Shown: piece by piece, positions 8,829-17,352 of the stretch | How the letters are laid out: every line of letters starts with the position of its first letter | Numbering within the stretch: position 1 is the stretch's first letter | From: Saprospiraceae bacterium | GTDB lineage: Bacteria > Bacteroidota > Bacteroidia > Chitinophagales > Saprospiraceae | Assembly: GCA_019634275.1 (NCBI GenBank) | Contig: JAHQVP010000150.1 | Span: 1 to 36,007 of the forward strand | Direction of reading: 5' to 3' | Length of the DNA stretch: 36,007 nucleotides | Notes under the pieces: generated by a model | Databases searched by the model: none | What the model was told of the DNA's origin: nothing | Seen by the model: the letters and a program-made list of their open reading frames with translations, nothing else | Made by a program: the position numbers and the translations under genes

Positions 8829-8862
8829 CAAAGATAAGACATGACTAGCCCATTTAAACCAA
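8829..8862 (-). promoter_or_regulatory. Promoter of the thrABC operon
   Basis: On the minus strand TATCTTTG (8829-8836) matches TAnnTTTG. A TTG (8860-8862) lies 23 bases further upstream, slightly long for the -33/-7 spacing. The element is 61 bases from the thrA ATG, leaving a leader of about 55 nt. Confidence 0.45.
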
Positions 8863-8879
8863 TTTGCAGTGAATGAGAC

Positions 8880-9341
8880 CTATTCGGGATTTCTCGATGG
8901 ATGCTTTGCGAGACATTGATCTTCTAAGGCACGCATCTTTTTCTTTTCCTCAGGCCCTTTGTCACCATGTCCACAGAGGTGCAGCAGCCCATGAACGATA
9001 ACCCTAAGCAATTCCTGTTTAGGAGAGCAGTCGTAGAGTACCGCATTTTCGCGAATGCGATCAAAACTGATATAAGCTTCTCCGTTGATGGTGTTTTCCG
9101 ACTCACTTGAACGATAGTCAAATGTAATGATGTCGGTAAGTTCGTCGTGATTGAGGTATTGTTGATTAAGGTCGAGTAGATACTGATCATCGCAGATTAC
9201 CACGCTGTACTGCGCCAAAGCAAGACCCTCCATTCTTGAACAGATTGCAAGCCACTCTTTTACCTCAGCAATGTTGAGATCAAAGGGGACTTGTATGGAG
9301 TGGAAGGTAATCTGAATGACTGATGCTGCAGAATCAGACAT
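8880..9341 (-). CDS. ybeY: Endoribonuclease YbeY (rRNA maturation)
   Basis: Single-strand endoribonuclease involved in 16S rRNA 3' maturation and ribosome quality control. 153 residues. The metal-site region reads HGLLHLCGHGD near residues 117-127. The first two histidines are conserved, but the third canonical position (His in HGxLHLxGxDH) is Asp here, with an extra His two residues before it. The ATG at 9341 is preferred over a TTG one codon upstream. It overlaps the stop of the RsbW-like gene by 8 nt, so it is translationally coupled to it. Last gene of a DUF4175-ATPase-ybeY group. Confidence 0.88.
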   Translation of the reverse strand: MSDSAASVIQITFHSIQVPFDLNIAEVKEWLAICSRMEGLALAQYSVVICDDQYLLDLNQQYLNHDELTDIITFDYRSSESENTINGEAYISFDRIRENAVLYDCSPKQELLRVIVHGLLHLCGHGDKGPEEKKKMRALEDQCLAKHPSRNPE

Positions 9342-9723
9342 CAAAGTTGATGATTACCGTACGACCGTTATTCACAAAACGAACACGATCAGATAATTGC
9401 CGAATAAGGAAGACACCACGACCACCGCAACATTCAATGTTTTCAATGCGCGTAGGATCTGGAAGATTATTATGGTCAAACCCTTTGCCTTCATCAGATA
9501 CTTCGAATGTCAGTCCTTCTTTCTTTTGATATCGATGATTGATCAGGACGTTTTTGCCTTTTATCTCCTCATTGCCATGGATAATGGCATTGTTGACGGC
9601 TTCTGTCAAACTGATCAGAATATCAGGATATCGATCTTGGGCTATTCCATATTGCTCGGTAACCCTTTGGACGAAGTACTCCAGTTTGCAAATGCTTTCT
9701 TGGCAAGAAGAAAGTTTCAACAT
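9334..9723 (-). CDS. RsbW-like ATP-binding protein (GHKL / HATPase fold)
   Basis: Small stand-alone GHKL ATPase of 129 residues, resembling anti-sigma serine kinases (RsbW/SpoIIAB type). The N box EAVNNAIIHGN is at about residues 41-51, the G1 box DEGKGFD at 77-83 and the G2 box GGRGVFLIRQL at 100-110, so the ATP site is complete. No histidine-kinase dimerisation domain or membrane segment is present. It could act as a partner-switching kinase. No anti-anti-sigma (STAS) or PP2C phosphatase gene is visible nearby, so its partner is unknown. It starts one base after the DUF4175 stop and overlaps ybeY by 8 nt. Confidence 0.82.
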   Translation of the reverse strand: MLKLSSCQESICKLEYFVQRVTEQYGIAQDRYPDILISLTEAVNNAIIHGNEEIKGKNVLINHRYQKKEGLTFEVSDEGKGFDHNNLPDPTRIENIECCGGRGVFLIRQLSDRVRFVNNGRTVIINFDV

Positions 9724-9724
9724 T

Positions 9725-12700
9725 CTAGTTTCCTTTTAACGAGTTATAGTATTGTTCTACAAGGGCTTTATAGTAGGGCCTCAAAGCAGGAGAGATCGTA
9801 CGAAATGGATCAATCTGTGCTTCACGCTCCTTAATATACGCTTCTACTTCAGGAGGCAATTTTCGTTCCAATTCTTCACTTGATTTAGCTTCGCGCTTTT
9901 CGTCAAATTCTTGTTCTCTTTCTGCCTTTTCATGTTCCAGTAGACGCGTAAGAATATCCTCCTGTCTCTTCAGCATCTCATTGGTTAACCGTTTGTTGAC
10001 CAGATCAGTTTCAATCTTGTCCATTTGTTCTAGAATTTCTTCCAGCTCTTTGGATCCTTTGCCCTGTTGCTGTTTGGCATTCTGAATGTCTCGTAGCGCT
10101 TTTCTTAGGGCAGCCTGCTTAGCAGCCATTTGAGCGAACTCTTTACTGGAACCCTTCCCTTCTTTCATTTCTCCTTCGCCCTGCCCCTCTTTCATCTTTT
10201 GCATCTGCTGGTTAAGACTCTTCTGACCTTCTGAAATCTTATCCGATGGTTTTTGCCCGGGCTTTTGTCCGGGTTTTTGTCCCGGTTTAGTGCACATTTG
10301 ACTACCAGACATCATGCCCGACATTTGCTGTTGCATCTGATTCATAGACTCGCTAAACATAAGCGCAAGATCGTTGACGTTTTTCATGGTTCTTTGCTGA
10401 TGGTTTGACGCATCGCCCTTCTTACGATCTTCCAGTAATTTAAGCCCATCCTTGAGGTGCGTCTTTACCTCGGCCGTTTTTTCGAGCACAAACGACTCTA
10501 TTTCATATACACGCTGACTAAGTGCTTGCAAGCTGTCTTCGATTAAACTAAAATCATCTTTTAGCTTGTATTGGTGCTGAACCAGCTCAGTATACCGTGG
10601 CGTAGATACGCTGGTCTTGTTTATGCTGCCCATTAAGTCTTCTTGGTCAAAGGATAGTGCAACAAGGTTTTCAAGCAGCTGCCTCATTGCCTTCATGTCT
10701 TCTTCCATTTGCTCCATATCCGACTGTTGCATCTGCTGTTCCATTTGCTCAGCCATCTCTTGCATTTGCTCACCTGCCTGTTTTTGTGGTTGACTTGCAT
10801 CTTGAGGTTGTCCCTGCTCAAGCTGCTCCATGCTTTTGTCCAGGTTTTCCTGGATGTCATCCATTTCTTCTGAGGGGCTCTCTAGTTCATTGGGATTGGA
10901 GAGCTCTTCATTGCGCTCCATCAATTCTTCCATCTCCTCCTTAATCTCTTCGAAGGCGTCCTGAATTTCTTGCTGTTCTTGCGTTAGTTGTTCTTGCTCT
11001 TCTTGTGTCTCTGCTTGCTGAGATTCTTCACTAAGTTCCATTTCTTGTTCTCCCAGCTCTTTTAGCTTTTCAAGCTCTTGCTTTAGATCACGCTCAAACT
11101 CAAGCTGCTCGAACAGCTCCTCTAAACGGTCCAGTTCCATTTCGAGTTGCTCCTCACTCATTTCCATATCCTCCATCATTTGGAGGGCATTCTCCTTGTT
11201 GAGCTCTTCCATGAGCTCGCGGATTTTTTCCATTAACTCTTTGGTCTCCTCATCGGCCAACTCTTCGAACATTTCCTGGAGCTTTTCCTGTTTTTCGAGA
11301 ATGTCTTCGCTGACCTGTTCAAATTCTTCCTGGTTTTTTAAGTTCTCCTCAAATTTTTCTTTTGCTTCCTCAATCTCTTTTTCAAGGTCTTCCTGGCGAG
11401 ATAGAAGGTCTTCTAACTCCTTCTTCATTTGCCAATCAACACTTTTTTCTTGAAGCATTTTTTCCCGCAGGGATTTAAATTCCTTCTTGATCTCTGCAGA
11501 TTCTTTCCGTGCCTCCCGAAGGTTTTTCTTTATATCTTCCTCATTGTCGTCTTCAGCTTGTGCAAATTCTTCAATGGTGGGCTTATTGAAAGTGGTGAGC
11601 GTCGACTTAGTGCTCTTTGATCCATTTACGCCATCATTGTCAAAGACTTCAAAATAGTATGTTACTTCATCACCCGGCGCAAGTTCAAGGTCTGCAAGGT
11701 CGAATACGTGATCGAAGGAATTGCGCGAGGCGGACGGTGTCGCCAGATCAGTTGTAGTCAATGCCGTTTTCTCCTCACCGGAATTGGTGATGCGATAATT
11801 AAAGGTCAAGCGCGTCAAACCATAGTCATCTGAAGCGTCTCCCACGGAATAGATTAGTGTTTGTTGAAGGCTATCTACAAATTGCTTGACAGCAATACTC
11901 GGATATAAGTCTGGTACCACGGCGATCGTATAGCCCACAGAGTCGGCATTGGGAAGTTCTTGGTTGCCAAACCGGATCAAATACGGTGTATTGCGATAGA
12001 TGCGGGAGGAGTAGGTAAAGTCATTCGTGCCAATGCGATCAGCAGATATCGCATCCTTGTCACCCAAAGCAAAGGAAATTTCTTCTGTGTGAATGGCCTC
12101 CATGATCCAATCGATCTTGGTGCCTTGAGGCACAACCAAGTCACCAATATTTTCTAGAACCTCATCCTTCCTGCCTGTATATCCAGGATAATCCAGTTCA
12201 GTAACCAAGTCCAGTATGTTTGGTTTTCGTAGGATGTCAAGTTCGTAAGGCGATGAAGAAATCCCCGCTGCTGTGAGTTGGAACTGTAGATCTTCCTGCA
12301 CATTGTTGAAGGTGTACTGATATTTACCGGGAGATTGCTTGCTAAGACGGTATTGAAAGCCGTTAATCTCTATAAATGCTTGATCAGGTAGGGCCTCGCC
12401 TTCTATGGCCACGTCAAGAACGAAGTCATCATATTGAGGGACCTGGAGTGAGGAGTTGAGTACCGCGAAACCAAAAGGAGCTTCCCGCTCAAATTCCACG
12501 TTGTTTTTAATAATGCGAGATGTAGAGTCCTTGATCACACTAGGTGCACCTACCAGTAGTCCCAGTAGGATCAGCAGAGGCGGGAGTGCATATGGCAAGT
12601 AACGCTTGTTCTTACGTAAATCAATGGCATGTTGAAATGGTACCGGTGTGATAGCCGATGTCTTTTTATCGATGCTGGCCATCAACAAGGCTTGATCTGG

Positions 12701-13066
12701 GCTGGCCTCACTTTGCCTTTTCAGCTGGAGAACATTTAGAAGCTTGTCCTGAACATTTTCAAAATGATCGCCAATGATGTCGGCCGCCTTTTCATGGGAT
12801 ATTACCTTCCCCAATCTGAAATAGTGCATCAAAGGGGTGAAAATCCATTGCCACAAGGCTACGGCCGAGATTCCGACAAAGCCAAAGAACATGGCCTTGC
12901 GAACACCTTTTCCAAAGTAAAAGAAGTGTTCTGCCAGTGCAAAAATGAGAAAGGAGAGAACGATCAGTCCCAGGCTATAAAGAGAACCTCGGACCAATTT
13001 ATTGAGATAAAATTTCCTAATGAACCGATCAAGTTTTTCGATCAGAAGCTGATACGTGCTCGCCAT
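9725..13066 (-). CDS. DUF4175 family giant membrane / coiled-coil protein
   Basis: Protein of 1113 residues matching the Bacteroidota DUF4175 type; its function is unknown. Two hydrophobic helices are at about residues 26-48 and 58-78 and a third at about 155-177. A large, probably extracytoplasmic, beta-rich region runs to about 510. It is followed by a very long Glu/Gln/Met/Lys-rich segment (about 520-830) predicted as coiled coil. After that come a short GQKP repeat, another helical segment (about 950-1080) and the C-terminus. The charge bias looks like a scaffold or a protein spanning the envelope. Co-transcription with an RsbW-like ATPase and ybeY is likely because the genes abut. Confidence 0.8.
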   Translation of the reverse strand: MASTYQLLIEKLDRFIRKFYLNKLVRGSLYSLGLIVLSFLIFALAEHFFYFGKGVRKAMFFGFVGISAVALWQWIFTPLMHYFRLGKVISHEKAADIIGDHFENVQDKLLNVLQLKRQSEASPDQALLMASIDKKTSAITPVPFQHAIDLRKNKRYLPYALPPLLILLGLLVGAPSVIKDSTSRIIKNNVEFEREAPFGFAVLNSSLQVPQYDDFVLDVAIEGEALPDQAFIEINGFQYRLSKQSPGKYQYTFNNVQEDLQFQLTAAGISSSPYELDILRKPNILDLVTELDYPGYTGRKDEVLENIGDLVVPQGTKIDWIMEAIHTEEISFALGDKDAISADRIGTNDFTYSSRIYRNTPYLIRFGNQELPNADSVGYTIAVVPDLYPSIAVKQFVDSLQQTLIYSVGDASDDYGLTRLTFNYRITNSGEEKTALTTTDLATPSASRNSFDHVFDLADLELAPGDEVTYYFEVFDNDGVNGSKSTKSTLTTFNKPTIEEFAQAEDDNEEDIKKNLREARKESAEIKKEFKSLREKMLQEKSVDWQMKKELEDLLSRQEDLEKEIEEAKEKFEENLKNQEEFEQVSEDILEKQEKLQEMFEELADEETKELMEKIRELMEELNKENALQMMEDMEMSEEQLEMELDRLEELFEQLEFERDLKQELEKLKELGEQEMELSEESQQAETQEEQEQLTQEQQEIQDAFEEIKEEMEELMERNEELSNPNELESPSEEMDDIQENLDKSMEQLEQGQPQDASQPQKQAGEQMQEMAEQMEQQMQQSDMEQMEEDMKAMRQLLENLVALSFDQEDLMGSINKTSVSTPRYTELVQHQYKLKDDFSLIEDSLQALSQRVYEIESFVLEKTAEVKTHLKDGLKLLEDRKKGDASNHQQRTMKNVNDLALMFSESMNQMQQQMSGMMSGSQMCTKPGQKPGQKPGQKPSDKISEGQKSLNQQMQKMKEGQGEGEMKEGKGSSKEFAQMAAKQAALRKALRDIQNAKQQQGKGSKELEEILEQMDKIETDLVNKRLTNEMLKRQEDILTRLLEHEKAEREQEFDEKREAKSSEELERKLPPEVEAYIKEREAQIDPFRTISPALRPYYKALVEQYYNSLKGN
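10248..10288 (-). repeat. 12-bp tandem repeat encoding GQKP
   Basis: Three tandem 12-base units (10248-10259, 10260-10271, 10272-10283) plus a partial fourth lie inside the DUF4175 gene and encode KPGQKPGQKPGQKP. The units differ at only one to three positions, consistent with recent slippage expansion. Copy number may vary between strains. Confidence 0.75.
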
Positions 13067-13274
13067 TCGCTGCTGTTTAATTTCTTAGGTGTGCGCCAAA
13101 AACGTTCAAAATAAGTTGTTTGTAGCTACAAATCAACACCTTAGGAAGAAAAGAGGTTCGAAAAGTCAGGGCGAATACCCCTTTTGGGAGCGCCATCGAA
13201 AGCGGAGGTTCCACTTGGGGAAGCCACATCAAGCAGTAGCCATCACATAGTCATGTCTGAAATAGCCTTGCCAA
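13067..13274. other. Intergenic region with a 14-bp palindrome
   Basis: 208 bases between the M1 lipoprotein stop and the DUF4175 start (both minus strand). The perfect palindrome TTTGTAGCTACAAA is at 13119-13132, flanked by GTTG and CAAC arms offset by one base, 52 bases upstream of the DUF4175 ATG. It could be a repressor operator. No clean TAnnTTTG element, RNA gene or ORF is seen in the rest. Confidence 0.35.
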
Positions 13275-15863
13275 CTACGAACCCATCAAGCTCTCGTAGA
13301 TGGAAAGAACCTGTTGGTTGGTCTCCTTAGCCAGCACCTCGTCGATCATTTCTTTCAACGCGCTGGATTCAAGGCCTGGGATTTGGTCTGCTTGCTGAAA
13401 AAAGGCGATAAGGGTGCGCATGGCCGATATACGCGTATATGGATTGGCCGATTTCGCCGTAGCGACGTTGGTACATTTCTGAAGCCATTCTTTCAGCTGG
13501 TCCACCGACATTCTTGCCATCAAGGCCTGCAGGTTTCCGTAGAAACCAAGGGCTTGCAAGCCAGAAATCCCAAACATGTGCTCTTCAAAATAGTCGAGAT
13601 TTTGAAGGTCGCCCAATTGTCGATAAATTCCTGAAATGGCCGCCACTATATCGGGTTGATCCTCCTTTTTGAGGGCATCAATCTTTTCTAAACAGAGATT
13701 TTGGTCAATCTGAAAGAGACCAGCAATTGAGGCCCCGACCACGGGGTAGGGATCATAATCATTTATGCCGTCTGCCATCAATTCTTTAGAGGCTTTGGGA
13801 GCAATTAGGGATAGAACCATCAAGGCATCTGCGCGCACTTGACTATGAGGATCACGGACGGCCATCCCTTGCAACAAGTCTACAGGTGTCCCGGGCAGAT
13901 CCCAATTGGTATAGTTTAGAGCCTTGCGACGTATAGACCAGAATGGGTCGCTCATGGCAAGACGCAACAGGGAAAGAGAGGTAGAATCTTCAAGTCCGGC
14001 AATCCTCTCGACAATAGCATCCCTTAGAGCATAGGGAGTCGAATGATGGTAGAGCAGAGCGGCAGACTGGGCATCCAATTCGGATTCTATCTCAGCAAGA
14101 ATGTCTTCTCCAGGATCTGGTATCACCGCTATGGGCGCATCGTCAAGGATGAGTTCTACTTCTTGTGAGCGTTCACTCAGCAACAAAGAATGGGTTTGAC
14201 TGCTGCCATCGGCAAATACCGTCAGTACCTCCAAAGGCAAACGATATATTGGCAAATTGTTCTGTACATCCTGCACCTGGTCAAATTGAAGTGACAAAAC
14301 ATTTCGTGAGGCGATCCACTCGGAATCAAATACAATCTCTGGATGACCACCAGAGAGGAACCATTGATTGAAGAACCAACTCATGTCCTCACCACTTATC
14401 TTCTCGACCGCAAGCCTAAGATGATGGACCTCTACGGCTTGAAATGCATTCTCCTTAAGGTATTCCTCCCAGCTCTCGAAAAAAAGCTCATCACCAAGGT
14501 ACTTTCTGAGCATGTGTAGGACGAGGCCCCCCTTATTGTAGCTGTGGGAATCAAACATGTCTTCCTTGTCCCCATACTGAAAATCAATCAACGGGTGTCT
14601 TTTCGTCTCCGCTTCATACAAGTAGCCATCCATCTCTTCCAATCGGTGATGTTCTGCCCGGTCCAAACCGTACTTGTGTTCGAACCAGAGGTATTCTCCG
14701 TAGTTGGCAAATCCCTCGTTGAGCGTCAAGTTGGACCAACTTTCACAGGTGACTAAATTCCCAAACCAGTGGTGGATCAGTTCATGAGCAACGATGTAGT
14801 CGTTGTCGTCGTCAATCAATTCTCTTTTATGCTTTTGCACTTGATCTCCATAGATAACAGCCGTAGTGTTCTCCATTGCTCCCGATACGTAGTCGCGCAC
14901 TACGATCTGACTATACTTGTTCCAAGGGTAGGGAGTATTGGTAAGGCGACTGAAAAACGCGATCATCTCTGGAGTGTGGGCAAAGATGGCGGAGGCATCA
15001 CGCTCATATTCAGGTTCCACATAGTATTGAACAGGGACTGTCGAGGTCGAGTCATCCACCACGGCAAATTCTCCAATGCCTAGCATTACTAGGTATGGTG
15101 CGTGAGGTTGATTCATCGTCCAGACGTCACGCCGCATGCCTTCGCCCACCATAGTAGAAGCTACAAGTTCACCATTGGACAATGTGGTAAATCTATCTTC
15201 GACTGTGAGGGCAATAGTGTGCGTCTGTCGCTCATTTGGCTTATCGATTGTGGGAAACCAGTTGGAGTTAAATTCGGTCTCTCCTTGTGTCCAGATTTGT
15301 TGTGGTTTTGATGCTTCGTTTCCATCGGCATTAATAAAGAAAAGACCTTGATCAGACGTAATCGCCGCACTTGCCGAGGATCCTAGAGTCGGAGATGCAG
15401 TATAGTCGACTTCAATGGAAATGGTGTCCCCCTCAGAAACTACACGAGGCAATTCGATCAATATATGGCCGCCTTGATAGGTGTAGTTGTAGGGAGATCC
15501 ACTTAGACCATCACGGATGTGGTGGATGACAAAATTCTTTGCATCTAGGCGCACCGAGGAGACGTCAAGGTTATATGGAGTCAAGCTTAAAACAGCACGC
15601 CCCAGTACTTGCTCCTTAGCCCAATCAAACGACAATTCGAGATCCGTATGCAATAAGTCGACTGTGCGTTTGTGGGTGGCTCGATAGACAGGCAATGAAT
15701 CGGCAATGCTCGCTTCCTTTTCCAAAGAAGGAGCCGTGACCACCAGGGTGTCAAGATTGCGAATTTCCAGTGGCTCTTCTGCAGGTGCTTGCATCACTGC
15801 TTTTGGACCAGAGCACCCTAACCACCCCCATAGAGCGCAAGTTATAACCAAATACCTTCTCAT
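13275..15863 (-). CDS. M1 family aminopeptidase, lipoprotein, with HEAT-like C-terminus
   Basis: 862-residue peptidase. The start MRRYLVITCALWGWLGCSG looks like a lipoprotein signal with Cys17. Canonical M1 features are present: the substrate motif GAMEN (about 328-332), the zinc site HELIHHW (His360, Glu361, His364) and the third ligand Glu383 in NEGFANYGE. After the catalytic part (about residue 530) the tail has repeated helical stretches with HEAT-like spacing (about 620-780), like the ARM/HEAT-type end of other M1 enzymes. It probably acts in the periplasm or on the cell surface. Its ATG overlaps the dapD stop (ATGA), making it the last gene of the OmpA-PAP2-dapD operon. Confidence 0.9.
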   Translation of the reverse strand: MRRYLVITCALWGWLGCSGPKAVMQAPAEEPLEIRNLDTLVVTAPSLEKEASIADSLPVYRATHKRTVDLLHTDLELSFDWAKEQVLGRAVLSLTPYNLDVSSVRLDAKNFVIHHIRDGLSGSPYNYTYQGGHILIELPRVVSEGDTISIEVDYTASPTLGSSASAAITSDQGLFFINADGNEASKPQQIWTQGETEFNSNWFPTIDKPNERQTHTIALTVEDRFTTLSNGELVASTMVGEGMRRDVWTMNQPHAPYLVMLGIGEFAVVDDSTSTVPVQYYVEPEYERDASAIFAHTPEMIAFFSRLTNTPYPWNKYSQIVVRDYVSGAMENTTAVIYGDQVQKHKRELIDDDNDYIVAHELIHHWFGNLVTCESWSNLTLNEGFANYGEYLWFEHKYGLDRAEHHRLEEMDGYLYEAETKRHPLIDFQYGDKEDMFDSHSYNKGGLVLHMLRKYLGDELFFESWEEYLKENAFQAVEVHHLRLAVEKISGEDMSWFFNQWFLSGGHPEIVFDSEWIASRNVLSLQFDQVQDVQNNLPIYRLPLEVLTVFADGSSQTHSLLLSERSQEVELILDDAPIAVIPDPGEDILAEIESELDAQSAALLYHHSTPYALRDAIVERIAGLEDSTSLSLLRLAMSDPFWSIRRKALNYTNWDLPGTPVDLLQGMAVRDPHSQVRADALMVLSLIAPKASKELMADGINDYDPYPVVGASIAGLFQIDQNLCLEKIDALKKEDQPDIVAAISGIYRQLGDLQNLDYFEEHMFGISGLQALGFYGNLQALMARMSVDQLKEWLQKCTNVATAKSANPYTRISAMRTLIAFFQQADQIPGLESSALKEMIDEVLAKETNQQVLSIYESLMGS

Positions 15864-16699
15864 ACTGCTACATCATATTCTCGCAATGCATCATTCAGCG
15901 ACACCTTTTTATTTGTACTCTCTTTGCGCCGTCCAATAATTAAGGCACACGGTACCTGATAGTCCCCAGCGGGAAATGATTTGGTATATGCTCCCGGAAT
16001 CACTACACTACGCGGGGGCACATGCCCTCGATAGGTGATCGGTTCTTCTTGTGTCACATCGATGATTCGACAGGACTTGGTCAAGACAACATTTGCCCCA
16101 AGTACGGCCTCCTTTCCGACCCGCACCCCCTCGACCAAGATGCACCGTGAACCGATAAAACAACCATCTTCGACAATGGTCGGAGTAGCCTGAAGCGGTT
16201 CTAGTACGCCTCCGATCCCTACACCGCCACTAAGGTGAACATTTCGACCTATCTGTGCACAAGATCCGACAGTGGCCCAGGTGTCAACCATCGTGCCCGA
16301 TCCCACCCAGGCCCCTAAATTGACATAACTGGGCATCATAATGACCCCTTTTTCCAAGAAGGAACCATGCCTGGCAATGGCATGAGGAACAACCCGCACA
16401 CCCAATTCAGCGTAGGACGATTTTAGAGGGATTTTGTCGTGAAACTCAAAGGGGCCCACTTCTATAGTTTCCATTTGTTGGATCGGAAAGTACAACACCA
16501 CCGCTTGCTTTATCCATTGGTTGACGATCCAATCCTCGCCCTGGGGCTCTGCTACGCGCACCACTCCCCGATCCAATAACGAAATCACCTCGCGTACGGC
16601 AGCTCGGGTGTCTTCCTTTTCAAGTAAAGTCCTGTCATTCCAAGCCGCTACGATTTTATCCTGAAGTTCTTTCATCGTCCTATTTATTGGGTCAGCCAT
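15860..16699 (-). CDS. dapD: Tetrahydrodipicolinate N-succinyltransferase
   Basis: Succinylates tetrahydrodipicolinate using succinyl-CoA, in the succinylase branch of diaminopimelate/lysine synthesis, so it supplies both peptidoglycan and lysine. 279 residues, close to the usual 270-275. A helical N-terminal domain (VREVISLLDRGVVRVAEP) precedes a left-handed beta-helix of hexapeptide repeats (about residues 105-215; VNLGAWVGSGTMVDTWATVG). The ATG at 16699 is chosen over a TTG one codon upstream. A later ATG at 16675 (MKELQDKI) would match shorter homologues and cannot be excluded. It follows the PAP2-like gene by 5 bases and overlaps the peptidase gene by 4. Confidence 0.93.
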   Translation of the reverse strand: MADPINRTMKELQDKIVAAWNDRTLLEKEDTRAAVREVISLLDRGVVRVAEPQGEDWIVNQWIKQAVVLYFPIQQMETIEVGPFEFHDKIPLKSSYAELGVRVVPHAIARHGSFLEKGVIMMPSYVNLGAWVGSGTMVDTWATVGSCAQIGRNVHLSGGVGIGGVLEPLQATPTIVEDGCFIGSRCILVEGVRVGKEAVLGANVVLTKSCRIIDVTQEEPITYRGHVPPRSVVIPGAYTKSFPAGDYQVPCALIIGRRKESTNKKVSLNDALREYDVAV

Positions 16700-16704
16700 C
16701 AAAC

Positions 16705-17352
16705 TTAGTACAAAAATCCCGTTGCCAGCATCTGCCCCGAAAAACCAACTAGGACGCCGGCCACCACTTGCCTAAACGAGTGCGCTTTTAGGTACAAACG
16801 AGACGATCCAATGATCCCTGCCAAGAGAACAAATGCAACCAAGATTATGAAAAGGTGCACACGGATATTGCCGATGGCTAGCATGGGGGTATTCGTATTT
16901 AACAAGATCAATACGAACACTAATCCGACCAGTCCGCCAGCACCGACACCATGCAAAGAGATCTTATCAAATAAGGAGGCCAAAAAGCTAAGGCTCAGTG
17001 CGATCGATGCTCCCAACACAAATGCCGTGAACGATTCGTCCACCGCCGGGTTCTTCCGAATATTGGCAAAGAACCAGAAGTACAGGACTAAGCAAATGAT
17101 CAAAGGCCCCCACCGCTCTTGTCGAGTGGGCATTTCTAGAGATGAGATCATGCCTAGTCCACGCATCATTAGAATGGCCAAACTGGGAAAGAAAAACGTG
17201 TAAATAAAACAGATGATCAGGAGCCTGTCAGCGCCCCATAGGGAATGGACGCTAAACCCATGAGGGTAGACACATAAAAGGAGTACGAGGCCATACGACA
17301 TCATCAAGAGAGGATGGAAAAGAAACGAAACAATATGTGCTGCGGCTCGCAT
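16705..17352 (-). CDS. PAP2-like integral membrane protein
   Basis: 215-residue protein with six or more hydrophobic helices. It resembles the PAP2 lipid phosphatase family: a loop SLHGVGAGG (His134) stands where PSGH is expected, and SSRLYLKAH (Arg185, His191) matches SRx5H. The final Asp of that motif is Gln195, and the first motif (Kx6RP) is not recognisable, so phosphatase activity is doubtful or altered. It may act on undecaprenyl or phosphatidyl phosphates, or be a non-catalytic relative. Its ATG directly follows the stop of the OmpA-like gene (TAAATG), placing it in an envelope operon. Confidence 0.65.
   Translation of the reverse strand: MRAAAHIVSFLFHPLLMMSYGLVLLLCVYPHGFSVHSLWGADRLLIICFIYTFFFPSLAILMMRGLGMISSLEMPTRQERWGPLIICLVLYFWFFANIRKNPAVDESFTAFVLGASIALSLSFLASLFDKISLHGVGAGGLVGLVFVLILLNTNTPMLAIGNIRVHLFIILVAFVLLAGIIGSSRLYLKAHSFRQVVAGVLVGFSGQMLATGFLY

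Noticed and set aside
8768-8880. Threonine attenuator or riboswitch upstream of thrA
   Set aside because: No leader ORF with Thr/Ile codons and no terminator hairpin with T-run were found.
9397-9834. 145-codon plus-strand ORF opposite the RsbW-like and DUF4175 genes
   Set aside because: It spans the junction of two conserved minus-strand genes and has no motif; a reading-frame shadow.
13207-13217. GTTCCACTTGG as a degenerate parS half-site
   Set aside because: The central CACGTG is broken and there is no symmetric right arm.
13141-13274. AGGTTCGA stretch as a tRNA-like T arm
   Set aside because: No acceptor, D or anticodon stems could be formed around it.
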